64,000 bases of DNA from Rhodobacteraceae bacterium HTCC2083 (GCA_000156115.1 DS995276.1:562017-626016); one strand, 5' to 3'. Positions 43,656 through 53,584 are shown, counted from the stretch's first letter. Numbers and translations are program-made. The notes: a model not told the origin generated them from the sequence alone.

Positions 43656-45137
43656 ATGGCGGATAACCCCTTAGGCAGCCAGTGGAAGACACTGGACCGC
43701 GATCTTAATCGAATTGGTCAACTTGAAATGGCGACCAATTATGTGGCCCGCCCAATGGTCGGCCTCGGGATTGCCTTGGCCTTCATTCTTTTGGCCTTTC
43801 TTATTGCCATTATCTGGTTCGGAGGCACTGAAGGTTCCCTGATCGTCGCCGCTGCCGCTGCTGTTGGTGCCTATATGGCGATCAACATTGGTGCGAATGA
43901 CGTCGCAAACAATATGGGCCCAGCCGTTGGCGCGAACGCATTGACCATGGGAGGCGCAATTGCGATTGCCGCTGTGTGCGAAAGCGCAGGCGCACTTTTG
44001 GCAGGTGGTGATGTGGTTTCGACCATCTCCAAGGGAATTATCGACACGAAAGCGGTGGAAGACGGCCAAGTCTTCATGTGGGCCATGATGGCCGCGCTGA
44101 TCAGTTCCGCGCTTTGGGTCAACCTGGCGACCTATGTTGGCGCGCCGGTTTCAACGACGCATTCTGTCGTCGGCGGTGTCATGGGCGCGGGCATTGCAGC
44201 CGCGGGCATGACGGCCGTGAATTGGCCAACGATGGGCACAATCGCTGCAAGCTGGGTAATTTCACCCGTCTTAGGCGGCCTAATCGCTGCCATGTTCCTT
44301 GCTCTGATTAAACACAAGATCATTTATCGCGAAGACAAGATTACAGCGGCCCGTGTTTGGGTGCCGATTCTTGTCGGGATCATGGCGGGCGTATTTGCGA
44401 CCTATTTGGCGATGAAAGGCCTAAAGCGGATCGTCAAGATTGACCTGCAAACAGCACTTCTCGTCGGAGCCGCGATAGGTGTGGCGACTTATTTCATCAC
44501 TAAGCCTTTGATCCTCAGGCAGTCACAGGGCCTCGAAAATCGCAACAAATCGCTCAAAGTTCTATTCGGCATTCCTTTGGTGTTCTCTGCTGCCCTCCTG
44601 AGTTTCGCACATGGTGCCAACGATGTTGCGAACGCGGTTGGTCCGCTGGCAGCGATTGTACATGCCTCGGAGTTTGGCGACTTTTCATCCAAGGTCGCGA
44701 TTCCGATGTGGGTGATGATCATTGGTGCCTTTGGTATCTCTTTCGGCCTGTTTCTCTTTGGTCCCAAACTCATCCGCATGGTGGGGAGCCAGATTACGAA
44801 GCTGAACCCGATGCGCGCCTATTGCGTTGCTTTGTCGGCTGCGATCACTGTAATTGTGGCAAGCTGGTTGGGCCTTCCCGTTAGTTCTACACACATCGCG
44901 GTTGGTGGCATTTTTGGTGTTGGATTCTATCGTGAATGGCACATGGAGCGCCGTTTGCGCGGTCTGAAGGGTCCCGTGCCTGCTGCGAAAACCATCGCCT
45001 CGATTGAGCGTCGTCGTCGCAAACTCGTGCGCCGCTCGCACTTTATGACCATCGTTGCGGCTTGGGTCATCACTGTACCTGCCGCCGCTTTGATGTCTGC
45101 AGCTATCTTCAGCGTACTTTATTGGTTCGCGATCTAA
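43656..45137 (+). CDS. Inorganic phosphate transporter, Pit family
   Basis: 493 residues from MADNPLGSQWKTLDRDLNR (ATG 43656). The two PD001131-like signatures are present: NIGANDVANNMGPAVGANALTM in the N-terminal half and FAHGANDVANAVGPLAAI in the second. About eleven membrane helices follow a soluble N-terminus, as in the longer Pit group with a cytoplasmic front. It is a low-affinity symporter of metal-phosphate with protons or sodium. No PhoU-like (DUF47) partner is adjacent. Confidence 0.94.
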   Translation: MADNPLGSQWKTLDRDLNRIGQLEMATNYVARPMVGLGIALAFILLAFLIAIIWFGGTEGSLIVAAAAAVGAYMAINIGANDVANNMGPAVGANALTMGGAIAIAAVCESAGALLAGGDVVSTISKGIIDTKAVEDGQVFMWAMMAALISSALWVNLATYVGAPVSTTHSVVGGVMGAGIAAAGMTAVNWPTMGTIAASWVISPVLGGLIAAMFLALIKHKIIYREDKITAARVWVPILVGIMAGVFATYLAMKGLKRIVKIDLQTALLVGAAIGVATYFITKPLILRQSQGLENRNKSLKVLFGIPLVFSAALLSFAHGANDVANAVGPLAAIVHASEFGDFSSKVAIPMWVMIIGAFGISFGLFLFGPKLIRMVGSQITKLNPMRAYCVALSAAITVIVASWLGLPVSSTHIAVGGIFGVGFYREWHMERRLRGLKGPVPAAKTIASIERRRRKLVRRSHFMTIVAAWVITVPAAALMSAAIFSVLYWFAI

Positions 45138-45207
45138 ACGCGATCCCCCCCGAAGCACCAAATTCAACTTTGCAATGCGCCCTTTCTGGTCAAGCTAAGG
45201 CGCATGT

Positions 45208-45826
45208 TTGCTCTTACTTTCAAGCCCCACCGCCCCGTGTGCGCATGCGCTGCAATCGCGCTTATCGACAAACGTATCGACTCCGGCGCAAGGTTTCAAA
45301 AGCAATAATGACTATGTACGCGCCGATTCTCATTCGTATTTCGTAAACATCGTGCCTCATGAGGGGACCGAGATTTACGGTGTCGTGACAGTAGCGGAAG
45401 ATATGCCCAGCACAGGCAGCGCTGTCTTCAATGGCGAAGCGCAAGCGCGCTATTTCAACACAACCAGAAATTTTGATCTTGGTGAAAGACCTTCAGAGGC
45501 CACCGCGAATTTTGCTGATGGCACAGTTGATGTCGAAATGGACAGCTTCACGATCGCCAACCGCGAGACCAAAGTCACCAAGAATGTTGACTTCAACAGC
45601 GTGAATTTTAGCAGGATACGGGTGTTTGGTAATCAGTTCTCAGGCGGCAAAATCATGGCTGAACACAATGGCGCAGAGGTTGCAATCATCGAAAATGACA
45701 CACAGCAAAGCACGATTGGTCGCTTCTTCGGCCTGACAAACGATGGCGTTCCTGACGAAGTTGGCGGGATTAGTTACCTTAAAGGTGATGACGGTACGCT
45801 GACGACGATCTTTTATTGCCGATTGA
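45208..45826 (+). pseudogene. Frameshifted secreted beta-barrel-like protein gene
   Basis: The readable part (about 45310-45815) encodes a beta-rich protein: SYFVNIVPHEGTEIYGVV, GSAVFNGEAQARYF, ANFADGTVDVEMDSFTI, FSGGKIMAEHNGAEVAII, DGVPDEVGGISYLKGDDGTL. This is the look of small transferrin-binding-protein-like barrel lipoproteins of Rhodobacterales. At 45811-45814 a run of four T has one base too many: without it the end would read TTIFIAD and stop at TGA 45824-45826, as expected. With it the frame runs into argF. The N-terminus also lacks a clean signal peptide in one frame. Real decay or a base-call error cannot be told apart. Confidence 0.65.
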
Positions 45827-45840
45827 TCGCCGTCTTTGGG

Positions 45841-46767
45841 TTATTTACCAAGGCACCACCGCATGATCGCCTTTTGCGCATGAAGCCGGTTCTCGGCCTC
45901 ATCAAAGATCACCGAATTCGGCCCATCCATGACAGTGCTCGTTGCTTCTTCCTCACGGTGTGCAGGCAGGCAATGCATGAACAACGCGTCCGGTTTGGCG
46001 TGTGACATCAGCTCTTCATTCACCTGATAAGGACGCAGCATATTGTGGCGGCGTTCCTTGGCAGATTGGCTGTCATGCATAGACACCCATGTGTCCGCGA
46101 CGACGAGATCCGCGTTCTCGACGGCTTTTTGCGCATCGCGTTCGATACTGACGCTGACACCTGCGTTGCGGGCAAGACCGATGAATTCGTCCTCTGGATC
46201 CAACTGTTTGGGGCCTGTGAAAACCATATCAAAACCAAACTGCCCTGCTGCGTGTAAGAACGACGCGCACACGTTATTGCCATCGCCGCACCACACGACT
46301 TTTTTGCCTTTAATCGGCCCACGATGTTCTTCAAAGGTCATCACATCCGCCATGATCTGGCAGGGGTGCGTGCGGTCCGTCAGACCGTTGATCACAGGCA
46401 CATCCGCATATTCTGCCATCTCAAGCAAGACACTTTCATCAAAGGTGCGGATCATGATCAGATCAACGTAACGCGACAGAACGCGGGCTGTATCAGCGAT
46501 GGTTTCGCCGTGCCCAAGCTGCATATCAGAGCCGGAGAGCACCATCGTTTCCCCACCCATCTGACGCACACCAACATCAAACGAAACGCGCGTGCGCGTT
46601 GAGGGTTTTTCAAAAATCAAAGCAACCATGTGGCCCGCAAGCGGTTGATCCGCGTCAAGCGTGGCCTTGGGCAATCCAACGCGTGCGTCCTTCATGCGGC
46701 GCGCATTGGTGATGATACCCGAGAGCGCGGAGGTGTCTGTTTTGTGAATGTCTAGGAAATGGTTCAT
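45841..46767 (-). CDS. argF: Ornithine carbamoyltransferase
   Basis: 308 residues, standard length. It makes citrulline from ornithine and carbamoyl phosphate in arginine synthesis. The carbamoyl phosphate motif KPSTRTR is at 54-60, HPCQ at about 134-137, and the ornithine motif HCLPAHR at 265-271. It follows argD with an 80-bp gap that contains repeat copy C. carB, 7 kb to the right, provides carbamoyl phosphate. Confidence 0.97.
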   Translation of the reverse strand: MNHFLDIHKTDTSALSGIITNARRMKDARVGLPKATLDADQPLAGHMVALIFEKPSTRTRVSFDVGVRQMGGETMVLSGSDMQLGHGETIADTARVLSRYVDLIMIRTFDESVLLEMAEYADVPVINGLTDRTHPCQIMADVMTFEEHRGPIKGKKVVWCGDGNNVCASFLHAAGQFGFDMVFTGPKQLDPEDEFIGLARNAGVSVSIERDAQKAVENADLVVADTWVSMHDSQSAKERRHNMLRPYQVNEELMSHAKPDALFMHCLPAHREEEATSTVMDGPNSVIFDEAENRLHAQKAIMRWCLGK

Positions 46768-46786
46768 GAGTTTATACTTTTTGTTA

Positions 46787-46844
46787 GGGTCGGTGCGAGG
46801 GGCCAGCCCCTCGCGCTCCCCGAGATATTTAAGGACCGAAGAAG
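46787..46844 (-). repeat. Dispersed palindromic intergenic repeat, copy C
   Basis: In minus orientation GGTCCTTAAATATCTCGGGG leads into the perfect hairpin GCGAGGGGC-TG-GCCCCTCGC (46814-46795). The leader matches copy A at 29563 at nearly every base. It fills the argD-argF gap. Confidence 0.6.
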
Positions 46845-46847
46845 CTG

Positions 46848-48023
46848 TTAGGCTTTCTCGATTTGGGAGGCGGCAGAGCTTAGGCGTTTAACCGCTTCAG
46901 AAATATCGTCTTCCGTTATGTTGAGGGCAGGAAGCAGGCGGACCACATTATCTGCGGCAGGGACTGTGATGACCTCATTGTCGAAGCCCGCATTCACGAT
47001 ATCGATGTTGGTTGCCTTACATTTGAGCCCAAGCATCAGGCCCGCACCACGCACGCTTTCAAACACATCTGGGTGTTGCGCGATAAGCCCTTCAAGACTT
47101 TGGCGCAGCGCCCCTGCACGACGTGAGACATCCGCGAGGAAATCAGGCTCCGCAACTGTTTCAAGAACAGCACAGCCCACCGCGCAGCCCAATGGGTTAC
47201 CGCCATATGTGGAGCCATGCGTGCCCGCAGTCATGCCACTTGCTGCGTTTTCTGTCGCAAGGACCGCGCCGAGCGGGAAGCCACCGCCGATACCTTTGGC
47301 AACCATCATAATATCAGGTTCAATCCCTGCCCATTCATGCGCAAACAGCTTGCCTGTGCGACCCACACCGCATTGCACCTCATCCAGGATCAACAGAATA
47401 CCGTGTTCGTCGCACAAATCGCGCAAGCCTTTCAGACATTGATCAGGCAGCGGGCGAATACCGCCTTCACCTTGCACAGGCTCGATCATAATCGCAGCGG
47501 TTTGATCGGTGATAGCCGTTGTCAGGGCCTTATGATCGTTCCAAGGCAGATGTCTGAAGCCACCAAGCAAAGGTCCAAAGCCCTTGGTCATCTTTTCCGA
47601 GCCAGCCGCCGCGATCCCCGCAGAGGAGCGCCCATGGAAAGAACCCTCGAACGTAATGATTTCAACCCGCTCCGGCACGCCTTTTTCATACCAGTATTTG
47701 CGCGCCATTTTGACCGCCAACTCGCAACTTTCCGTGCCGGAGTTGGTGAAAAAGACGGTATCTGCGAATGTCAGCTCTACCAACATATCTGCCAGCTTTT
47801 GCTGTTGCGGAATTTGATACAGGTTGGACACATGCCAGAGCGCATTCGCTTGATCCGTAAGTGCCGCGACCAAAGTCGGGTGTGCGTGGCCAAGCGCGTT
47901 CACCGCAATGCCCGCGCCAAGATCAAGAAAACGTCGTCCGTCCGCTTCGATAAGCCAACTGCCCTCGCCTTTGACGAAAGACATGGGTGCACGCGAATAA
48001 GTTGGCAAAACGGAAGGGATCAT
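46848..48023 (-). CDS. argD: Acetylornithine aminotransferase
   Basis: 391 residues of the class III PLP transaminases. Lys243 in [15 protein letters not shown] binds PLP, Asp214 in [14 protein letters not shown] contacts the ring nitrogen, and [17 protein letters not shown] binds phosphate. It converts N-acetylglutamate semialdehyde to N-acetylornithine, and may double as succinyldiaminopimelate transaminase in lysine synthesis. It precedes argF in a probable argDF operon, the usual Rhodobacterales order. Confidence 0.96.
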   Translation of the reverse strand: MIPSVLPTYSRAPMSFVKGEGSWLIEADGRRFLDLGAGIAVNALGHAHPTLVAALTDQANALWHVSNLYQIPQQQKLADMLVELTFADTVFFTNSGTESCELAVKMARKYWYEKGVPERVEIITFEGSFHGRSSAGIAAAGSEKMTKGFGPLLGGFRHLPWNDHKALTTAITDQTAAIMIEPVQGEGGIRPLPDQCLKGLRDLCDEHGILLILDEVQCGVGRTGKLFAHEWAGIEPDIMMVAKGIGGGFPLGAVLATENAASGMTAGTHGSTYGGNPLGCAVGCAVLETVAEPDFLADVSRRAGALRQSLEGLIAQHPDVFESVRGAGLMLGLKCKATNIDIVNAGFDNEVITVPAADNVVRLLPALNITEDDISEAVKRLSSAASQIEKA

Positions 48024-48288
48024 GAAAGTATCCTTGGAATTCAGAGGCCCCGTGAGTGCCTGAGCGGCAGGGCCAAGTCAATATTTTGGATGATGCATGA
48101 ATGTTTGAGCCATCATGCACGGCTTGATCACACGCAATTAAGCGCGGAGCATGTGTCGTCGGAGACGTTTATGAGCGTTGGAGACCATGGCTTCTTCTTA
48201 CAGCCGCCACAGCATTACGCAAGCCCATTTGTATCGGATGTCAAATGGCAACTTGCGCAGCGTCGGTTTTGGGATCAGGTCATGGCGT

Positions 48289-49173
48289 ATGAGCACCCTG
48301 CCCGAAACCAACCCGCGCCTTGCCATGGTGCTGATGATTTGCGCGACCGCTTTCATCGCGGCGACCACGTTATTGGCCAAGGCTCTCGGCACTGGCGCGT
48401 TAGGAGAACCACTGCATCCCTTGCAAATCACGCATGCCAGATTTTTGTTTGCGGCGCTAACGCTTGGCACTGCTGGGCTGATTATGCGACCCAAGTTTGG
48501 CATGGTGAATATGAAACTGCATGTGGTGCGCACGCTGTGCGGTGCAATGGGCGTGACGCTGATGTTTGCGTCGGTTGCCTATATTCCCTTGTCGGATGCG
48601 ACTGCGATAAGTTTTCTCAACCCTGTTTTTGCGATGATTTTCGCGGTTTTTTTACTGGGTGAGAAAGTCGGCATGGTGCGGTGGAGCGCGGCAGGCGTTG
48701 CAATGACCGGCGCTCTCATTCTTTTGCGGCCCGGATCAGGGACAATCGCGCCCGGCGCTTTGCTGGCGCTTGGGGCAGCCTTGATTTTGGGGCTAGAAAT
48801 CATCTCCATGAAGCGCCTGTCGAAACGCGAAGCGCCGTTTCAGATCTTGCTGGTGAACAATGCGATTGGCTTGGTGATCGCCACACTCGCCGTGGTCTTT
48901 GTGTGGCAAGCACCAACGATGATGCAATGGCTCGCCTTGGCGGGGGTCGGAAGCCTTATGGCCGCCGCGCAAACCTGTTTTTTGAACTCACTCGCGCGCG
49001 CGGATGCTTCGTTTGTCGTGCCATTCAGCTACGGCACGCTTTTGTTTGCAAGTCTCTATGACGCCGCAATTTTTGGCGTCATTCCGACATCTGTATCGCT
49101 TCTTGGTGCAGGTATCATCGTCGCGGGTGCCGCTCTATTGGCGTGGCGCGAAACAAGGCTTGCTAAGGCTTAA
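48289..49173 (+). CDS. DMT superfamily (EamA) transporter
   Basis: 294 residues from MSTLPETNPRLAMVLM (ATG 48289); an earlier in-frame ATG gives no similarity. Ten predicted helices in two EamA repeats; FASVAYIPLSDATAISFLNPVFAMIFAVFLLGEKV ends the first and PFSYGTLLFASLYDAAIFGVIP lies in the second, as in S-adenosylmethionine/SAM-carrier-like or RhaT-like exporters. The substrate is unknown. It overlaps the convergent ABC-2 permease gene by 11 bp. Confidence 0.88.
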   Translation: MSTLPETNPRLAMVLMICATAFIAATTLLAKALGTGALGEPLHPLQITHARFLFAALTLGTAGLIMRPKFGMVNMKLHVVRTLCGAMGVTLMFASVAYIPLSDATAISFLNPVFAMIFAVFLLGEKVGMVRWSAAGVAMTGALILLRPGSGTIAPGALLALGAALILGLEIISMKRLSKREAPFQILLVNNAIGLVIATLAVVFVWQAPTMMQWLALAGVGSLMAAAQTCFLNSLARADASFVVPFSYGTLLFASLYDAAIFGVIPTSVSLLGAGIIVAGAALLAWRETRLAKA

Positions 49174-49981
49174 GGCGATATCCTGTGCGGAGCATTTGCC
49201 ACGCAATCCCTGCTACGATCAGGACGGAAACCGTGCAAATCAACATACCAGACCACGGGTTGCTGTCGGACGCGCCGATCACCGCGTAGCGCAGCCCATC
49301 GATTAAGTAGAAAATCGGGTTGAAATATGTGATCTCTCGCAAGATCGGCGGCAAAACTGTGACGGAATAAAAAGTTCCCGAGAGCATGGCGAGCGGTGTC
49401 ACGATGAAATTCGTGATCGCCGCCATTTGATCGAACTTGTTGGCGAACACACCTGCGATGATGCCAAGCCCACCTAGAAACGCAGAGCCAAGCACAACAA
49501 AGATCAAGGCCATGATCGGATGTTGTACGCCAATGCCAAGAAACAAGAGCAAGCCCAGCCCAATCGCTATCGCAACAAATACACCACGCCCGATACCACC
49601 TGCGAGATACCCAATCACCATCTCAAGCGGTGACAAAGGTGGCATCAACGTATCGACAATGTTGCCTTGCACTTTAGAGATCACAATTGAAGAGGACACG
49701 TTTGCGAAGGCATTTTGGATGACAGTCATCATCAAAATACCCGGTGCGATGAAAGTGATGAAAGACACGCCCATCACCTCGCCACGTCGCGGGCCGACGG
49801 CAAGGTTGAAAATCAGTAGCAAAAGTCCAGCTGTAACAAGCGGGGCCAGTAGGGTCTGTGTCCAAACCGCGAGAAAACGACGGGTTTCGCGATGGATCAA
49901 AGTTTGTAAGCCCAACCAATTCACCCGCCCAAAACGGCGCGCGCCCATCTGCGGTGTGTCCAATGCGTTGTTTTGTGTCAT
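49163..49981 (-). CDS. ABC-2 type transporter permease
   Basis: 272 residues with six membrane helices. FLAVWTQTLLAPLVTAGLLLLIFNLAVG, APGILMMTVIQNAFANVSSSIVISKVQGNIVDTLMPPLSPLEM and PLAMLSGTFYSVTVLPP...NPIFYLIDGLRYAVIG are typical of the DrrB/NodJ/YadH group of exporters. These need a separate ATPase, usually encoded next door. None is present here: gcrA lies on one side in the opposite direction and a DMT gene converges on the other. The partner must be encoded elsewhere. YadH-like members are thought to export lipids or drugs. Confidence 0.88.
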   Translation of the reverse strand: MTQNNALDTPQMGARRFGRVNWLGLQTLIHRETRRFLAVWTQTLLAPLVTAGLLLLIFNLAVGPRRGEVMGVSFITFIAPGILMMTVIQNAFANVSSSIVISKVQGNIVDTLMPPLSPLEMVIGYLAGGIGRGVFVAIAIGLGLLLFLGIGVQHPIMALIFVVLGSAFLGGLGIIAGVFANKFDQMAAITNFIVTPLAMLSGTFYSVTVLPPILREITYFNPIFYLIDGLRYAVIGASDSNPWSGMLICTVSVLIVAGIAWQMLRTGYRLKP

Positions 49982-50112
49982 AGGTGGCTAAAGCTCTTAG
50001 GCAGTGATTCGTCTGACTTGTATCTCAGGCGAGGCTGATTAGAATAGGGGCAAGCACCAAGATACCTGAAGCGGCACCAATGAGGGCCGCTTTTTTGAAT
50101 AAGGAAGCCGCA

Positions 50113-50688
50113 ATGTCCTGGACAGATGAACGCGTTGAGACCCTGAAAAAGATGTGGGGCGAAGGCCAATCCGCAAGTCAGATCGCTAAAGAGCTGGGCG
50201 GCGTGACGCGGAATGCTGTGATCGGCAAAGTACACCGTCTCGGCCTGTCGAACCGCGCTACAACAAGCACCGCGAAAGCGGACGCAAAACCAAAAGCCGC
50301 GAAGGCAGAGCCAAAACCGAAGGCCGCGCCAAAGGCAAATGCGGCTCCAAAAGCTGTGACACAGATTGCAGAGCCGACGACGCCGCCGCCGCCACCCTCA
50401 CGTGCGAGGCGCGCGATTATTCCCGCAGGTCAACCTTTGCCACCGCAGCCATCTGCGAACGAGATCAGCCCTGAAGCGCTCGCGAAGGTTTCTGAGGTCG
50501 AGAAAAAGTCAAAGAAGATCAGCTTGATGGAATTGACAGAGCGCACATGCAAATGGCCCGTAGGCGATCCTGCAACAGATGACTTCTGGTTCTGCGGATT
50601 GCCTGTAAAAGCGGGCAAGCCCTACTGCGAAGCGCATGTTGGCGTGGCGTTCCAGCCAATGTCCGCGCGCCGCGATCGTCGTCGTTAA
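50113..50688 (+). CDS. gcrA: GcrA cell-cycle regulator
   Basis: 191 residues from MSWTDERVETLKKMWGEGQSASQIAKELGG (ATG 50113, ribosome site AAGGAAG). The N-terminal helix-turn-helix (about 1-50, ending VTRNAVIGKVHRLGLS) binds DNA with preference for methylated GANTC, and GcrA works with sigma70 to activate cell-cycle promoters. An Ala/Lys/Pro linker (about 55-125) follows. The C-terminal LMELTERTCKWPVGDPATDDFWFCGLPVKAGKPYCEAH contains cysteines that may hold metal and contacts RNA polymerase. GcrA is restricted to alphaproteobacteria. Confidence 0.96.
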   Translation: MSWTDERVETLKKMWGEGQSASQIAKELGGVTRNAVIGKVHRLGLSNRATTSTAKADAKPKAAKAEPKPKAAPKANAAPKAVTQIAEPTTPPPPPSRARRAIIPAGQPLPPQPSANEISPEALAKVSEVEKKSKKISLMELTERTCKWPVGDPATDDFWFCGLPVKAGKPYCEAHVGVAFQPMSARRDRRR

Positions 50689-50702
50689 CGTCCTTAACGT
50701 TG

Positions 50703-50724
50703 CGCGCGTGCTGTAGCACGCGCG
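50703..50724. repeat. REP-like hairpin, copy 1
   Basis: CGCGCGTGCT (50703-50712), loop GT, AGCACGCGCG (50715-50724). The core GCGTGCTGTAGCACGC is repeated at 51583-51598 on the other side of the deacetylase gene. No T-run follows, so a simple terminator is unlikely. Confidence 0.65.
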
Positions 50725-50751
50725 TACATACTACCTCTCGAAAGCAGCGTC

Positions 50752-51579
50752 ATGTTAAGTCGTGCTTTGATGATATGGCTCACACTGTGCGCCCTTCCCC
50801 TGCATGCCCAACAAATCGCGATCACGCTTGATGATCTGCCATATGTTTTGCGGTCTCGCACGCCCCCCCAAGAGGTCATGACGATTGTCCAAGACGTCAT
50901 TGCGGCGATGAAACCCTATGACATTGTCGCGACAGGCTTTGCGATCGGTCGCCAAATCGATGATGAAACCATACCTGTGATGGAAGCCTTCGTAGGCGCA
51001 GGCCACACTGTTGGCAATCACAGTTGGTCGCATCCAGACTACGACACGCTCACACGTTGGGGCTTTCGCCGCGAAGTCAGCCGCACAGACCGCACCCTGC
51101 GACCATGGATGCAGGACCAGAAATACTACCGCTTCCCCTTTTTGCGCGAGGGCAAGACCGAGAAATCCAGACAGATCGCGGACACTGTTTTGAAAAACCA
51201 AGGCTATATAAACGCGCCCGTCACCATCGATAATGACGAATGGCGGTTCAATTTAGAATATGTCGATGCGCTCGACATGAGCGACCAACTTGCGGCGCAG
51301 CGGATCGCAAATGCGTATCTAGCACACATGAAAGAGCGCACAGCCCATTTTCAATCCCGCGCGCAGCTCGAATTGGGCCGTGACTTCTCGCATGTTTTGC
51401 TGCTGCATATGAACAAAATCAACGCAGATCATTTGGATGATTTGTTAGCTTGGTACGCGGCCGAAGGCTGGACTTTTATCACATTGGACGAAGCACTGCG
51501 TGATCCGCTCTTCTCTGCGCCAGAGACATACACAGGATCAAAAGGGCTTTCCCAGATCGAACGCGTGCTGGGGGAGTAA
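50752..51579 (+). CDS. Secreted polysaccharide deacetylase family protein
   Basis: 275 residues with a signal peptide (1-19, ending LHA). The NodB-fold motifs are ITLDDLP (catalytic and metal Asp27-Asp28) and GNHSWSHPDYDTL (metal histidines); RFPFLREGKTEKS corresponds to motif 3. It should remove acetyl (or other acyl) groups from cell-wall or exopolysaccharide sugars in the periplasm. It stands alone between two matching hairpins. The catalytic set looks complete, so activity is likely; the substrate is unknown. Confidence 0.88.
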   Translation: MLSRALMIWLTLCALPLHAQQIAITLDDLPYVLRSRTPPQEVMTIVQDVIAAMKPYDIVATGFAIGRQIDDETIPVMEAFVGAGHTVGNHSWSHPDYDTLTRWGFRREVSRTDRTLRPWMQDQKYYRFPFLREGKTEKSRQIADTVLKNQGYINAPVTIDNDEWRFNLEYVDALDMSDQLAAQRIANAYLAHMKERTAHFQSRAQLELGRDFSHVLLLHMNKINADHLDDLLAWYAAEGWTFITLDEALRDPLFSAPETYTGSKGLSQIERVLGE

Positions 51580-51580
51580 C

Positions 51581-51600
51581 CTGCGTGCTGTAGCACGCAG
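51581..51600. repeat. REP-like hairpin, copy 2
   Basis: CTGCGTGCT (51581-51589), loop GT, AGCACGCAG (51592-51600). It shares a 16-bp core with copy 1 at 50703. It lies between the convergent deacetylase and aspS genes and might act as a bidirectional stem. Confidence 0.65.
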
Positions 51601-51611
51601 GGCACCTTCGC

Positions 51612-53387
51612 TTAGTCCTGCGGAATAACGCGCAGGCCAAGTTCCATCATCTGATCGCTCATCGGCTCTGACGGCGCATTCATCATCAGATCTTCCGCGC
51701 GCTGGTTCATAGGGAACATGATAACTTCGCGAATGTTCGCTTCATCCGCCAGCAACATCACAATCCGGTCGATTCCCGCAGCGCAACCACCGTGGGGTGG
51801 AGCACCGTATTGAAACGCATTGACCATACCACCAAAACGCTTCTCGACTTCGTCCTTACCATACCCCGCAAGTTCAAACGCTTTGAACATGATGTCAGGC
51901 TGGTGGTTTCGGATCGCTCCTGAAATCAGCTCATAGCCGTTGCACGCAAGGTCATACTGATACCCGAGCACATCAAGAGGATCGCCATTTAGCGCCTCAA
52001 GTCCACCTTGGGGCATCGAAAACGGATTGTGCGAGAAATCAATCTTACCCGTCTCTTCATCCGCTTCATACATTGGGAAATCGACGATCCAAGCGAAGGC
52101 GAAACGATCTTCGTCAATAAGCTTCAACGCTTGACCAATCTCGTTACGCGCACGACCAGCTACGCTTTCAAACGCGCTTGGCTTACCGCCCAGGAAGAAC
52201 GCTGCATCACCGACGCCCAGACCCAATTGCTGACGGATCGCCTCTGTACGCTCAGGTCCGATGTTCTTGGCCAACGGTCCTGCCGCCTCCATTCCCTCGC
52301 CCTGATCGCGCCAGAAGATATAGCCCATGCCCGGCAGACCCTCTTTCTGTGCAAACGCATTCATGCGGTCACAGAACTTGCGTGACCCACCTGTCGGCGC
52401 TGGGATCGCGCGGATCTCTGTGCCGTCTTGCTCCAACAATTTCGCGAAGATCGCAAAACCGGAGCCAGCAAAATGCTCGGACACAACCTGCATCTTGATT
52501 GGGTTGCGCAGGTCGGGCTTGTCGGAGCCATACCAAAGCGCCGCATCTTTGTAGGAAATCTGCTCCCACGTTTGATCGACTTTGCGACCACCACCGAATT
52601 CTTCAAAGATACCACCAACGACCGGCTGGATCGTGTTGAACACGTCTTCTTGCTCCACAAAGCTCATCTCAAGGTCGAGTTGGTAGAAATCTGTGGGCGA
52701 GCGATCCGCACGCGGGTCTTCGTCGCGGAAACAAGGTGCGATTTGGAAGTATTTGTCGAAGCCAGAGACCATGATCAGCTGTTTAAACTGCTGTGGTGCC
52801 TGCGGAAGTGCGTAGAACTTACCTGGGTGCTGACGCGATGGTACTAGGAAGTCACGCGCGCCTTCCGGGCTGGACGCTGTGATGATCGGCGTTTGATACT
52901 CGCGAAAGTTCTGGTCCCACATGCGTTTGCGCATCGAAGCGACCACATCAGAGCGTAGGGTCATATTTCGCTGCAACTTTTCGCGGCGCAGATCGAGGTA
53001 TCGATACTTAAGACGCGTTTCCTCTGGGTACTCCTGCTCGCCGAACACCATCAACGGCAGCTCGGACGCGGAGCCAAGCACTTCAATGTCGCGAATAAAC
53101 ACTTCAACTTCGCCAGTTGGGATTTTCGGGTTCACCAAGCTTTCGTCGCGCGCCATGACGTTGCCATCGATGCGGATACACCACTCAGAACGCACTTTTT
53201 CGATCTCAGCAAACACAGGGCTATCAGGATCGGCCATGACTTGCGTAATGCCGTAGTGGTCGCGCAGATCGATAAACAAAAGACCGCCGTGATCGCGGAC
53301 GCGATGGACCCAGCCAGAAAGACGCACAGTCTCGCCTACGTTGGATTTGTTCAGATCGGCGCAAGTGTGACTGCGATAGGCATGCAT
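51612..53387 (-). CDS. aspS: Aspartate-tRNA ligase
   Basis: 591 residues from [19 protein letters not shown] (ATG 53387, AAGGAA upstream). Bacterial-type AspRS: an N-terminal OB fold ([26 protein letters not shown]), the class II core ([38 protein letters not shown]), an inserted GAD domain (about 290-410), and motif 3 ([19 protein letters not shown]). It charges tRNA-Asp; whether it also charges tRNA-Asn was not assessed. Divergent from carB across about 200 bp. Confidence 0.97.
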   Translation of the reverse strand: MHAYRSHTCADLNKSNVGETVRLSGWVHRVRDHGGLLFIDLRDHYGITQVMADPDSPVFAEIEKVRSEWCIRIDGNVMARDESLVNPKIPTGEVEVFIRDIEVLGSASELPLMVFGEQEYPEETRLKYRYLDLRREKLQRNMTLRSDVVASMRKRMWDQNFREYQTPIITASSPEGARDFLVPSRQHPGKFYALPQAPQQFKQLIMVSGFDKYFQIAPCFRDEDPRADRSPTDFYQLDLEMSFVEQEDVFNTIQPVVGGIFEEFGGGRKVDQTWEQISYKDAALWYGSDKPDLRNPIKMQVVSEHFAGSGFAIFAKLLEQDGTEIRAIPAPTGGSRKFCDRMNAFAQKEGLPGMGYIFWRDQGEGMEAAGPLAKNIGPERTEAIRQQLGLGVGDAAFFLGGKPSAFESVAGRARNEIGQALKLIDEDRFAFAWIVDFPMYEADEETGKIDFSHNPFSMPQGGLEALNGDPLDVLGYQYDLACNGYELISGAIRNHQPDIMFKAFELAGYGKDEVEKRFGGMVNAFQYGAPPHGGCAAGIDRIVMLLADEANIREVIMFPMNQRAEDLMMNAPSEPMSDQMMELGLRVIPQD

Positions 53388-53483
53388 GGCGAATTTCCTT
53401 CGGAAAGGGCTATAAGTTTGGGCCGATACACCGCGCGCGGGCGCGAAAGTCAAGGGATGCTTGCGTGCACACCCATATGCCCC

Positions 53484-53511
53484 TTGAACCTGCCCCTGTC
53501 CTGTCTATAAC
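53484..53511 (+). promoter_or_regulatory. Likely promoter of carB
   Basis: TTGAAC (53484-53489) and TATAAC (53506-53511) are separated by 16 bp. Transcription would start near 53518, leaving a leader of about 65 nt before the carB ATG at 53585. Confidence 0.5.
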
Positions 53512-53584
53512 CCACGACAATTTGCACGCTGCCGCGACTCGAGGGTTTGCCCCCTTGAAGTGCGCTCGAAAAAGAGGTCTGCCC

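Noticed and set aside
45827-46005. Continuation of the barrel-like protein frame into argF
   Set aside because: Arises from the one-base insertion; the translation is antisense to argF and not protein-like.
47217-48662. 481-codon rightward open frame opposite argD
   Set aside because: It is antisense to a complete argD and then out of frame with the DMT gene; no recognisable protein motif.
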